This document shows, piece by piece, positions 1 to 13,700 of a stretch of DNA of 64,000 bases. Where the stretch lies: positions 54,569,676 through 54,633,675 of the forward strand of contig CM049316.1 of assembly GCA_026874595.1 (NCBI GenBank), in the 5' to 3' direction. Position numbers and translations under genes: made by a program. Within the stretch, counting starts at the first letter, position 1. Each line of letters begins with the position of its first letter. The notes beneath the pieces are model-generated. The model was given only the letters and a program-made list of their open reading frames with translations. It was not told the origin of the DNA and ran no database searches. Source of the stretch: Sipunculus nudus (taxonomy: Eukaryota; Annelida; Sipuncula; Golfingiida; Sipunculidae).

Positions 1-31
<31 letters not shown>
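1..31. repeat. (AT)n microsatellite, cut by window edge
   Basis: A perfect AT dinucleotide run begins at the first base, so its full length is unknown. It abuts the 5' end of a Helitron-like element. Confidence 0.95.
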
Positions 32-36
<5 letters not shown>

Positions 37-37
37 A

Positions 38-1282
38 TCCCCAGACAAACCCGGGATACTATGGTTTCATGATGGTCCCGCCGCCGCTGCCGCCGCCGCA
101 GAAAAACCTTGTGAGCAGGATAACTCAAAAAATATTTCACTGATCTTTTTCAAACTTTACATTTGTATAGATATAGGTAAGGGGACGAAGCCTATTTAAA
201 ATGGGGTCATAACCTATGCTAGGAGAGTGACCTTGACCTTGAATAGGTTCATTTTTGCTGAAAATAACACAAATTCTTTAATATCTTAAGTAAGCTTGCA
301 TGGACTGGTCCAAAAATCAAGGTGACTGAAGATCTTGGATAGCCTTGTGATATACCGGAAACTAGTGGCGCCACCTATTATCCTTTACTTGTTTTTACGC
401 CTTTTAATACCCCCATAATTGCCACTTGACAGTACTGTAAGCATTATAAGTCAAAAACTGACGGACAGAATTCTTTCATATTATGCACATGTAGAGAGAT
501 GGGTTATGGGATGAGGTCTATTTACATTTGGGTCATGACCTTTACCATGAGAGTGGCCTTGACCTTTAATGTGTCCATATTTGGTGAAAATCACACACCT
601 CTTATGATATCTCCAGTGTTGATAGCCATATGGATTTCAAACGTGACTTATGTATTGCCCACCACTAAAGTAAGAACCCTATAGGTTCTAGGGTCATGAG
701 GTCAAAGGTCAAGGTCACTCGACTCTCATCTTAAAAGATACTGTGGATGCATTTTAAGCCAAACTTTCATCCCAGGTCTTCCACCTCGAATATATAGCTC
801 ACTTGCCAATAGTGGATGATCCATATCAATTTTGGGGTCACAAGGTCAAAGGTCAAGGCCACAGGAGCTATCTGTCAAAAAATTAGTTTCTGGATGATAA
901 TTCCTGCTTTAATTGATGTATTAATTTCAAACGTGACTTATATATGTCCCATTGAAAAAGCAAGACTCCAATTAATTTTGGGGTCATGGGGTCAAAGGTC
1001 AAGGTCACAGGACACATCTTTAAAAAGATTGTGGATGCATTTTCAGCCAAACATTTCATCTCAGATCTTTCATCTTGCACATATAATTCACCTACCAAGA
1101 GAGGAAGAACCCTATCAATTTTGAGGTCACAAGGTCAAATTGTGGATTGATAGATGGAAGAAACAATAATTGCTTGCCAAGTGTCAGGATATGCTGCTAA
1201 AAATGGGGGCCTATTCTTAAAGGGGGAGGGCTGTACTATGTCTGGGGATACTCTGGCACCTGCGGTGCCAAGATATGTCTAG
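38..1282 (+). mobile_element. Helitron/Helentron-like element, family C, copy 1
   Basis: The copy begins A|TCCCCAGACA and ends CTAG|T, the host A...T context and TC...CTRR ends known for Helitrons. Near the 3' end an inverted copy of the start (TGTCTGGGGATA, about 1240-1251) is followed by a perfect hairpin, GGCACC-TGC-GGTGCC (1255-1269), nine bases before CTAG. The interior contains a GGTGGCGCCACC-like palindrome (about 365) and several AGGTCAAAGGTCA motifs (about 702, 842, 990). Other copies lie at 48662 and 54783. No coding capacity is visible, so it is non-autonomous. The ends are seen directly; the class is inferred. Confidence 0.7.
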
Positions 1283-1379
1283 TTTTTTTTTGTTTTTTTT
1301 TTGGGGGGGGGGGGGGATATCTAAAGCTTAGCAAACAAAATCTTGGATTCACTTGGAATGATCAGTGCATCTGTTTCAG

Positions 1380-1773
1380 GTGGTCTCCATGACAATAGGG
1401 ATGCCACTACTCCAAGGTGTTGGTCCAATTCACACAGTTCCCACAGCAAGAGGAGGTTGAAGAGTCAGGATATTGGGCCCAATTCATATGATCTGCAAAA
1501 CATCAAGGGTTGCCATACTCAGCAGAGAGGGTCCAGCTCAGAGGATCTCCATGACAACAGCAGTGGCAATGTTCAAGCAAGTCAGTCCAGTTCAGATGGT
1601 ATCCATAACAACAAGGGTGTGATAAGTGGCAGTGGATCCAGTTCAGGTGGTCTCCATGGCAACAGTGGTGGTAGAACAGGTCAGAGTGGATCCAGCACAG
1701 ACAGGTCTGAATCTTTATTCAGTGCTGAAGTCAACAAGCCTCCAGCTGCATCAGAAACATTGTATCCAGTCAG
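1380..1773 (+). CDS. Gene A exon a1 (Ser/Gly-rich, SSS-x-x-LH repeats)
   Basis: The reading frame is open through at least 1343-1773 and ends at CAG|GTACGT in phase 2. It encodes imperfect repeats such as SSSEDLHDN, SSSDGIHNN and SSSGGLHGN. The acceptor is uncertain: TTTCAG at 1374-1379 or ATCAG at 1361-1365 would both work. Confidence 0.65.
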
Positions 1774-4700
1774 GTACGTTACTGTTAAACCATCATGAAA
1801 CACTGGAAAAAATCATGTTCATTATAAGATGTTTTGACATACCATTAATTGTACATTAATCCAAAATAAAAACCCCATGGTGTGAGCCTGGTCTATTGGT
1901 AACTTCATGAATTGCAACACTGGTACAATAATTTTTTTTAAAATTTTATTTGATGTACATCATTTAAAGGCTAAATGTATGTTTTATTAGTATATTTTGA
2001 TGTGTTGCCGTACATATGAATCAGGTAGTCAGTCACCTACATGATTTTTAAATTATGCCTGTTGTGCTAATATTCCATCCATCATTTAAACCATTAGGTT
2101 TTTCATTTTGTTGGATAGATAATATAAAGTATATAGGACTCTGGACCCAGACCCATTGCCCCTGAGCTAAAGGTCTGTACCATTTCCAGGCCTCACACAG
2201 TTTGTTGAAGAGTTATAAGTGCATAAATATTGACATAATATATCTAGCTTTTTAATACTCTGTGCAATTTGTGGATAAACTTATAAGTTATATATTTCCA
2301 TAGCTGTTTTTTAATTTGTAATACTGTTTTCTCTGTTTATTTTATAATGCTGTATCTGCAAATATTATATCCATTAAATTACCATATTTCCATGTACCTT
2401 TGATTATGATTCCATCAGTAATTACATTGCCATATTAACTTTAGAGTAGGCAGTATTTGAATTTTCAGGAGTTGGTATAAATACTGTGTACTTTTCAGTG
2501 AAAGAAGTGACCATCAGACCCACCATAAGGATGAGGAGATTTTATCACCCGGTCACCCAAACATGGAGTCTCCACTGCCTACCTCAGAGAAAGACCTATC
2601 AACAGATCTATCAGATAAAGACTTATCAGTTGATAAGGACCTGGTACCTGCTACCTCTGAGGAGGACCTGTTACTACAGTCTCCTCTAAAAGTCATCCAA
2701 ACAAGAACACCAAAGAAGGATGTGTCACACGCTGTCTCATACAAAGATCTGTCAACTGATATGTCAGTCAAGGAACCATTTCCAAAATCTTCTGATAAGA
2801 ACTTGCCTCAGAGTAATTGTTATCAAGATTCATCAGTACATTTCAAGGATAGTATATCACATTCACACATGTCAGATCAAGTCCTATTACCAAACAAATC
2901 GGAAAAACCCTATCACTCAGATAAGGATTTGTCACCTCATCACTCTGATAAAGATGTGTCATCCTATCACTTAGATAAGGGTTTATCACCTTATCACTCA
3001 GATAAGGATTTGTCCCCTTATCACTCTGATAGGGATTTATCGCCAGTTCTTGCCAGACAGGATTTACCTTCTGATGCTGCAAACAAGGATTTAATTGTAG
3101 CTTCCTCAAAAGACTCACCAATAGATCAAGTAAATAAGAATCTGGCAAATGTGTCTTTGGATAAGAATCTGGCAAATGTGTCCTCAGATAAGGATCTGTC
3201 AAATGTGTCCTCAGATAAGAATCTGCTAAATGTGTCCTCAGATAAGAATCTGCTAAATGTGTCCTCCGATAAGAATCTGCCAATTGTGTCCTCTGATAAG
3301 AATCTGCCAAATGTGTCCTTGGATGAGAATCTAGCAAATGTGTCCTCGGATGCAGATTTGTCACCACATCCAGCAAGTAGAAACTTGTCACATGTTTTCT
3401 TGGGGACAGGACTGTCACAAGTTTGTACTGATAAGGATCCATTACATAATTCTTCAGATAAAGAAATATCACCAGATCCTGTAGATAAGGGCCTCGGTCC
3501 TAGAGATAAGGACTTAACAGCAGGTCCTGGTGAGAAGGATCATCAAACAGATTCCTCATATGAAGAGCTCCTACCAGATCCTACAGATGATGAACTTGAA
3601 CATGAAAAGTACAGTCTACTGGACCAAGGAGCTACAGATCTTGATCAGTCCTACAGGGTCATTGAGTACAGTAGTGATTCTACAAACACAGAACATGGGG
3701 ACTTGGCTGAGGAGAATATGAGTGTTACACAGGTAGTTATCCTTAGCAAGAGCCCAAGAATCAAATCACATAAACACAAAAAGATTATGGAATGTGGTGA
3801 CACTGCTACTTTGAGAGGTAGTCCTGATGGTGCTGTTAGTTTACACACACAGGAGATTGATAGGCCGGACTCTCCAGTGATATCACAAGGGTTTCAGCCC
3901 ACATGGAAGTCTCTGAACTGTATGTTAAACTCTTGTACTGACTGCAGGCTTCAGGTCAGGGAAGAAATGCACAGCACCCCCAGGGGGGCGGATATCCCAG
4001 TCACTGTAGTGAGCTTCAATAAAAGTTCAGAGGGGGAGAGCTCTGGTAAAGAATCATTGTCCTGTTTACCCCTTGATATAAGTAGTCCATATTACAAGCC
4101 TAACAGTTCTGCTTCAGATATTTTTATAAACTCTGATGATGAGAAAATTGCTGAAAATCAGAAAGAGCCGACATCATTTACCAAGATAAAATATCATAGA
4201 AACAGCACCCATAGGCTTGGTAGTAATGAGGACTACATTACTACCATTTTTAGTCGTAGGGATGCTGCTTGTGATTTCCATGGTAATAGTTGCCATGGAG
4301 ATAATGATCATGGCACTGATATTTGGAAACAAAAATCAGAACTACGAAATACTGGAAAGCAACCTGAGGCCATGGTGAACCCAGTATACAACCAAAACAT
4401 GACCAGTGTTTTGACTGAGAGTGCCTCAGGAAACAGCAGTTCGTGCAGTGCTGGCTTACTTGCTCCTGTCATTTGGATCTCCAGTGACTCCTCTCAGGGC
4501 AGCAGGCAGAACAGTCAGCAGCTGTCACAGCAGTGCAGTCCGGTATATTCCTTATATGTTAAATGAATATTACCTGTACCCCTTTCACAAATGGTTTTAA
4601 AATGTTTAGCTCAAAGTGGATTGGTCATATAGGTTTCAAACCATGCTCAACATTAAAACAGGCATCTGGCACCAATGCATGAGGTAAACATATCACATGT

Positions 4701-7700
4701 AGATCAATGTGATAACATGTTGACACAAGCATTCAGATCTGTACTGTGATTCAGCTTGCTGCTTCTAAACTTGTCACATTAGCGGAGCAGGTCATTTGAA
4801 TCGTCTTTGAAACGGTTTGAAACCACCTCCTGAGCTGGATTCAAACTGTTTTAGCCAAATCAGTTAGTAAACGCTTTGGACGGAAGTGTGAATGTTCAAT
4901 TCGCACTAAAACTGTTGAAACTATTTTGCATATGCCTTGTGAAAGGGGTTTTAATGTACTGTATTTACCTTGTTGTAACTTGTAACTTAAACTAATATGA
5001 GAAATAATCCTCAGATAAGCCTCAACAAAATTAATTATATTTTCCTTGTAAAATAACTGTTTCGTTTGTTGTGGATTTAATGGGGAAAGCTTATTAAGGA
5101 ACATTTTGAATCTATTCCAACTCAGAACCAAACAAATACATTTAACAAGATAGCTGTAATAACTGTTCTTTGGACCAAGTACTGAATATGAAGGATGTCT
5201 GACTCAGTTTACATATCTTAATACTATCAGCGAATAATATTGGTATGAACAGCTAAAGTTGAGTTTATGAATAAGAAATTAAAATTAATGATCAAATATC
5301 ATCCAGTTTCACTGTATACAGTACAGGGAGACTGAAATGAGTTAGCTTTGAGTAAGACAGTTAAATATAATCACACTGTACCTGTCATTTCAAAGAAAAA
5401 TAAAATTTTAATGTTTAGGCAAAAAAAAGGTATGGTTTTCAGGCACCGCCCACGTCAGTTTTAATCCCCTGCATCAAAAATTTTTATTTTCAATGGAAGC
5501 ATACCAATTTAGAGCTCCAGCTGGACATTTCTTTCAAGAAGATATAATAATTTAATTTTGATCAAATATCCTTTGTTATGTAGTGCTTTTACCTGTTTAG
5601 CAAAAAAAATTCTGTTATTACCATGCTTTTCCCTGATTATATGACTTTTTTTATCCAAACACAGAAAAGGGTAAAGAAAAAAATTGCCTGCCCACATTGA
5701 TTTCTGAAAAGTGCCTGAGAACCAAACCTAATTTTTTTGGCCTTACTCAAGATAACATATAGCCCTCGACAAAATTTATATTTTCTCCATTTCCTTATTA
5801 TCTTTTTAGATTTTGTCTACAGAAGAATTTCCTAAGACTTCATGTAGTGTTTGTACAGACAGACAGACAGACCAGATCATCTCATTAGGCTTAAGGACTG
5901 GTAAGAATAATCAAACTTGCTTATTGTTTCATTTTGTGGTGTAAATTTATTTTTTGGAAAGGAAAATTTTGTTGAATGCTTAGTTTCTTACTTCTCGTGA
6001 TATGTGTGTCTTATTGACTTTATATAACTTTTGTACTGGGTTCTTAATGAAGTTAATATTGAACTTGTGAATCATGACTGTAAGAATGATGTGGTAAAAA
6101 AAAACTTCAGACTGCTCTCTGCTCATCAATACTGCTGTCCTTGGACCTTTTGTCTTCAGTGATGATACAGTTCCCTAAGTTAACAGTGGCGTCAAAATCT
6201 TCAAGGGGGGGGGGGGGGGGGGGGGAACAAGTTAAAAACAAGTATAAGGTTTAAAGGATAAGGTATTATTTTTCCAGTATAGGTTAATTCTAAACCAGGT
6301 TTAAATATATAATTTTTCATAGAAAACTCAGAGGTGGAACCAAAGTCTATATTTCTAATTACTATTATAGGTATTTTATTTCCAGTTTATTAATATTATC
6401 TGAATAGCAGGGGAATGATTACATTGACCATCCCATCCCCCCCCCCCCCTCCCACCTGGCTAAAAAGTTGGAGGGGGGATATATACCCCTCCCCCTATAT
6501 TGAAGCCCCTTTAAATTACGCAACCCTATGATATAGTTTTCCATTCATAATGCACTAATTAATAGAAACTCAAACAAAAATGTGGCTTTTATAAGTATAA
6601 TCATATGTGTTTATTTATTATGAAGGTAATGGAAAGTATTTCTTGTTTAATGATTAACAGTATATCAGTACTTTTTTAAATTTTTAGGTGAAGATTATTC
6701 CATTGTAAAGTCAGGGTATTTCTCCCAGCTAAACAGCTATGTGACACAGGAAAAGTATATATGTAGGCCAGTTCTGCTCCTATAAATTGAATTATGACAC
6801 ATTATGACTGGGCTACAAGGTAAAAAAGCAATCATTTTAATCATTCTAAACACCTGCAATCCATCACAGCTACTATTTCAATACCGGTATTACACTAGAC
6901 AATGAAGCTCCTATATGAACTGCTTCAACACAGCTGTTCATAATTTAAATGGTGATTTAACAGCTACAGTTTAAATGCAAACATCTGAATACTTATTGGC
7001 TACTCCTTCCATAATATTACCATTATCATATTAGACATCAGAACACTAGAAGTTTGGCTCTTCAAGTCTTGGAGTGAAAACTGTGTGACATGTAGTCCGG
7101 CAAATCCTGTGAACCAAGGGACTACACCATTGATCATCCAAAAGCTTTTGCTTGCCTCTGCAAGATTTATTCAAGATTATATTCTTAATTTTTAACTGGT
7201 ACTTGTATTTATTTATCAGCAGATGAACCAGGACTGAATGTTGAAGTTGATATAATTGAAAGTTCCTGGTCTGAGGGCTCACAGGACTACACCATACCTA
7301 GCTCCAACACTGAGGAACAGGTAATTACCTTTGCACTAGCATTTTACCCATTCTTTATTTGGAGTTTTATTTCAAATACAGTACACAGCATTATAAAGTC
7401 GATGGCTGGATTTATTGTCATAGTTTTTGATAGATGGTGCTGTGACAGCCCTGTCTTGAAATAATTCTCAGGATTTATAGAAAAGTATGGATGATGGCTG
7501 CCCTAAGATAGAATTCCTGACACTCTAAGACAAAAAACAGGCATTTTTAGCTCAGCTGACTATAAGTCATCTGAGCTATAGTCGTGGTCCATTTCCCCCG
7601 TCCGTCTGTCCGTCCGTCCGTCCTTCACGTTTTAAAACCGTAAGACCTAGGAATCCAAAATTCAGCATAGTGTTAGATGTCCCCAAGATCTCCTACCAAG

Positions 7701-10700
7701 CCGAAAACTAGGTCATTGTGACTTCGTTCCTTTGAGAAATTAAGGAAAAACCTCAATTTTTAGCGAACCTGTGAGCTTATGCGATGGCGCAGCGTCGGCC
7801 GTCCGTCGTCAGCCGTCCGCCGTCCAGGGCTGGCTTTCCGCCGTCCATGGCTGTAAGTCAGAAACTGTCGGAGCTAGCAGCTCCAAATTACATGTAAGAA
7901 TTCCTCACACGTGAAACTTGGTGCCCTGGAGCTTATTATTGGGTATCTGCATTAATTTAGATTTTATACAGAAAAAGCTTAAAAACCTTTAAAAATCTTC
8001 TTCTCTGAAATTGTCCAGCCAAATTGTCCAATATTTCACAGAAATGATCTCTGGAACAAACTCTTTCAAGTTTGTTTGAATGGTTCCAGTTCGGAGAGTT
8101 TTGGCCGAGTTACAGGAGGTTGAACTTAGTCATCTGTCCAAAAAAGCACACTAAAATAAAAATCTCAGAAACGGCTAGAGCTATAATGACCAAATTTTAA
8201 ACCAATGTTTGTCACATATGTCATATCTGATTTTGAGGTATTGGTGGCGCCACCTACATTGATGTGTTTTTTACAAGCGAAAATGTAATTTTAAACTCTT
8301 CTAGCTTATACACTGATTTATGATGAAACTGTTCAGCTGATTGGTTTAAACTTTACAAGAATTATTCTATGGTAGGGTTCTGCCAGTTTTATAAGAATAG
8401 ATTGGGTAAATACAGTTTTAAAAAAGCATTGTAGCCAATTGAAAAAGGCTTTCTGTATTTGAAAACAGATTTGACTTCATGCAGCCAAGTCAAGAGGTAA
8501 CTCAGTACAAACAGGTGGGGTCCAGACATCACCATGGTAACTGACCTGGCTGGGGGGGGGGGGTGTCTAGACAATGTGTCTAGACGTCTAGACACAGCGT
8601 CTAGACGTCTGGATATAATGTTTAGATGCAGAATTCCCAGATAATTGGAACTATATCTTTCAACTGTTTGAAAAAACTTGGTTTGCATTTTAAGCAAATT
8701 GGGTTTATCATCAGGTCACATGTGAACTGCTGCACCTTCATTTTTGGTTGACCGCTGACCTTTCCTTGCTGCCCAGTGTCCATTTGTGCGTCTGTTTCCA
8801 CACACAAATCCACATATCTTGGGAACCGTTTGACCGATCAGGCTAAAACTTTTGCACAAATGTAGCCCTTTGATAGCTTTATAACATACACTAAAAATGG
8901 TGGTGCCACCTGCAACCATTTTTGCACAGCGTCCATCTGTTCATCTGCCTTGGGATAATATTACTTATATCTCAGCAGTGGTTTGACTTATCCACCTGAA
9001 ATTTTGCAGGTTTATACATCCTGGACAGCTTTCTCGATTTTATGACAGGTGGCGCCACCTACATTCACATTTACTCTGCAGACATCCAAGCTCGTATCTC
9101 GGGAACCGTTTGACCGATTGGGCCAAAATTTTGCATGTGTATAGATCTTACATAGCTCTTCATCATAGGCAAAACTGGTGGTGCCACCTGCAACCATTTA
9201 TGCACAGCGTCCATCTGTTCATCTGCCTTAGGTTAAAATCACTCATATCTCAGCAGTGGTTTGACTTTTCCACTTGAAATTTTGCAGGTATTTTACATCC
9301 TGGACAGCTTTCTCGATTTTATGATAGGTGGCGCCACCTACATTCACATTTACACTGCAGACATCCAAGCTCATATCTCTGGAACCGTTTGACTGATTGG
9401 GCAAAAATTTTGCTTGTGTATAGATCTCACATAGCTCTTCATCATAGGCAAAACTGGTGGCGCCATCTGCAACCACTTATGCACAGCGTCCATCTGTTCA
9501 TCTGCTTTGGGATAAAATCACTCATATCTCAGTAGTGGTTTGACTTATCCACCTGAAATTTTGCAGGTTTATACATCATGGACAGGTTTCTCGATTTCAT
9601 GTCAGGTGGCGCCACCTACATTCACATTTACTCTGCAGACATCCAAGCTCATATCTTGGGAACCGTTTGACCGATTAGGCCAAAATTTTGCATGTGTATA
9701 GATATCACATAGCTCTTCATCATAGGCAAAACTGGTGGTGCCACCTGCAAGCATTTATGCACAGCATCCATCTGTTCATCTGCCTTAGGTTAAATCACTC
9801 ATATCTCAGCAGTGGTTTGACTTATCCACCTGAAATTTTGCAGGTATTTTACATCCTTGACAGCTTTCTCGATTTTATGACAGGTGTCGCCACCTACATT
9901 CACATTTACTCTGCAGATATCCAAGCTCATATCTCATGAACCGTTTGACTGATTAGGCTAAAATTTTGCATGTGTATAGATCTCACATAGCTCTTGGTGC
10001 CACCTGCAACCACTTATGCACAGCATCCATCTGTTGATCTGCCATGGGATAAAATCACTCATATCTCAGCAGTGGTTTGACTTATCCACCTGAAATTTTG
10101 CAGGTTTATACATCCGATTTTATGACAGGTGGCACCACCTACATTCACGTTTAAGCTGCAGACATCCATGCTAATATGCAACACACCACGCTCTATTCCC
10201 CTTGCCACTTAATCCATGCCTCACTTCACCCGTCCCACTCTGATTTCTGCGGATACACATAGTGGCTTGTCGACTACCCATAGTTTGGTTTTAAAATGTC
10301 CTAGTCCGAAACTTGCAGGTCAGAAACATCCATTTTGCAGAAATCATAATGACTAAGGTAGATATGCAGGACTTAGGAGGATCAATATTAAATTTTAACA
10401 AGTGACCCATAGGTCATGACACTCAGCTGCCAAGCATGACCTGCGACATCATGGGCTGAGATTCACAACTTCCAGTTAAATTTTGAAGACCCAAATTGTC
10501 AATATGTTGAAATTTTCTACGACAACAGAAATATATATCACCTATGTCTGGTTAAAACACAGTGAATTTATGGTCAGAGGAAAAATATTGATTGTAAACC
10601 TATCAGCAACTATTCCCAGAGCTTGCTTGATACCTGTCAGGCTCAAAAGGAACACCACAAAGGGCAAATATAAGATCAACATATATAGCAAAAATCAAGG

Positions 10701-13700
10701 AAACCCATGCAAGAATTATTGAGAAATGGGTGCTTCTGTTTAAATTTTATTTAATACAAGCCAACTGTACTGCACCTGTATAAATGATGGTAATATTTAT
10801 TAAGAAATATTTGACCCAATCCTTTGCAAGATAAGATTAATACCGTATTTATTCTAATTTGGCGACCACTTAAAAATAATTAATTTTCTCAGAGGTCGAG
10901 ATAATGGAGGATATTTGAAAATTATCTTCATGCAGAATTTGCGGTAGTCGAGATATTAGAAGCATGCGGTTTGATAACCTTCCGTAGAGACGCAGAGCCG
11001 CTCTGACACTCGAGCGGTCATATGAATTGAGTGATAATTTGGTTGTATATAAGTTTGTTTTGTTAGCTTAACAGTATTATCTACAAACGGGCTTCCAACC
11101 GTCACATGAATTATACGCAGTCCTCAAATGATTAATCAAACTGAGCTCAATCACTTTACAAAATGATCACTACTTCGCGTATAGGTACGATCACTTGAGA
11201 TAGACGGTAACTCATGTAACCACCAGTTGTTTCAAGTTAACCCGCCAGGCGGCGATATCGGCGGGCCGAAAAGGGACAAGCAGCTGCATCAAGTTGGAAG
11301 AAGACTTTATAAAAAATAACTGCCTATTATCAGATAACTTTTATTTGCATAATACGTAATAAATATAGGAAAGTAAAGGCGCGTTAAAATATACACGACT
11401 GGAAATGGTCCTAGCTCGCGTGCCCTCAATCGGGCCCCGTTTGGTACGTGCGGTCTCCCATCCAAAAACTAACCGGGGTCATTTAAACTTAACTAAGATG
11501 ACGGTTCCACCTGTATCACAGTTGTTCCACCACGTGTGCTTTGCAGTATTTTGTAAATATTATTGCTGAAGATGCCACGTGAATTGCACATGAGGCACGT
11601 GCGTACCAGGAATGGTACACGAGTTTGCTTCGTCAAGGACACCCATTTGGTTCATGAACGCTTTATCATGTTTATATATTATGAAAAACGCATCTTTGTA
11701 TCTTCATAAATTTTATTGGAAGCAAGTTTGATGTGGATGCCCAGTGTTATAAGAATCTAGTCAGATACAAACTGCGGTGCCCGTGAGAGACGGAGGCATT
11801 TCACCTTAACATCGTCAACAGAAAACATCGTCGACAGTCGAGAAATTAGAGTCTTTTTAGAAATTATGCTTTCAAAATATTTTTTGGGGTCGAGAAATAA
11901 GAGGGATCGCCAAACTAGAATAAATACGGTATACTTCTTACTGCATTCACTTTAACAGTTCTTGAGATAATATGATCAAAAGGAATATGGTTGCCTGGTG
12001 GCCATATTCAACTTCTGACAGGTCTGAAATCAGACAACAAACGTTCTCTAAATTGGATCAAACATTGAAGAAAAATCACTGAAACTGAAACTGATTTCTA
12101 AGGTGGCTAACTGGCAGACATAATGGATTTCTGACAAGTCAGACATTTGATATCACACATCCTCCAATAAGAGACCAAACTTGGGGCAAATTCTCAAAAG
12201 GATGGTACAGTAATGAATGTCCAAAACAAATCAAGGGCATGTTAAGGCCCTCATATCAGATTTATAGATATGCAAATGTAAAAAGTGTAAGTCTGATTTT
12301 TTTTATTATAACTCTGCTTTTCAATGGGGTCAGCAGGGTAGGTAAACTGCAAAACCTGAAAGAAAGGAAATGCAGAAAGCATGACAAGAGTCTTGTAATG
12401 AAAAAAAGCCATCCTTAATCCAGGTACATATCCACATATTATGAGAACAAACACTTGCTTTTATATGTGGTGATTTATATATAAATATTCTGATATCTAG
12501 GAAACTAAGTTTATTGCTATGATTCCACAAAATAAACTGCAAAATGTTCCCATCATCTTATAAATCAGTAGCTAAACCTTAATACTATACTCTCATAGTC
12601 TTAATGCCTGGCTTAAGCATTCCGAAAACTGTGTTTTTGTTACGCAGTAACGAGGTACTTATCACTCAGCCTTATCATTTTAATAGGCTGATACAAAAGG
12701 GAGTCATATGTCACCAGTGTCACTCACAATTACAGCAACACAGTGAGATGTACCAGCTGGATTGCAATGGTTATATATATAAAAGAAAAATAGAGATGGT
12801 CTACAAAATAAGCAGGGTTCGTACGCACCTTGAAAACCTTGAGAAGTGCTTGAATTTGGTCATTTCAATTTCAATGGCTTGAAAAGTGCTTAAAAAGAGA
12901 GAGTGGTTTGGAAAAGTGCTTGAAAAATAAAATTTTGTGAAAGAGTTTGGTGTATGTTGTGTGTATGCATACCTGGTATTTTAATATCGCTTTTCGGGCA
13001 TCTCTACGTCAATCAAATGTATGAAATAGAATTAACCCAATCGTGGATGAATGAGACGATGTAACAAGTTAACATACGAGGGTAATAACCATGTTTATTA
13101 TCAAATAGTAAGTGAGCTGCTTTACTGGAAAGATCGTGGAGATTTCCCTCGAGGTACGTATAAAAAGCTCTTTAATTGAAAACTCAATCCACGCTAGGCG
13201 AGTTCACGTAAGTATTTTCGCAAGATTTATAATTTAAATTTTAAAGTAATACTACAGAGATTATTAATATGGCTATTGAGAAGATCTGTCCAAAGGAAAT
13301 AATTATCTGGGAACAAACCAGGGGAATAAAATGTGTGAAAAATACATGATGGGAACAATTCGAATCTGAGGGATAATAATAATATAAAACTAATTTGCTC
13401 AGTAGAATATGTCGTTTAAATCAAGTTAACTTTACGTTTTACATTGGTAACTCGGCGATAATTATTATATCAGAGTGGTCATATTTCCCCAACGAACCCA
13501 ATCCGACTTTGTTTTGGTTAAAGGTTTTTCAGTTTAGGCCCTATCCAAGGGTTGCGTGTTTTTTTGTTGTTGTTTTTTTTTATCTTTGTACCTGCGCATT
13601 TCACGTGTACGCGCTGTGTTCGTCATTTGTTAGCTCCATAAGACCACTGATCAGCGAAATACAGTTTACACGCGGGGTCAATCCAATTAAGGATAAATAC

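Noticed and set aside
2843-3472. Long opposite-strand open frame over the gene A repeats
   Set aside because: It is the antisense of the 27-bp repeats; a repeat whose unit is a multiple of three stays open on both strands. The + frame has matching splice phases.
6184-6530. Possible hAT element beginning CAGTGGCGTC
   Set aside because: The candidate right end (near ACGCAACCCTATG) pairs poorly and no target duplication is present.
8389-10190. Series of similar short minus-strand frames (MVAGGTTSFAYDEEL type)
   Set aside because: They repeat with the ~280-bp tandem unit of family B and start in the palindrome region; array shadows, not a gene family.
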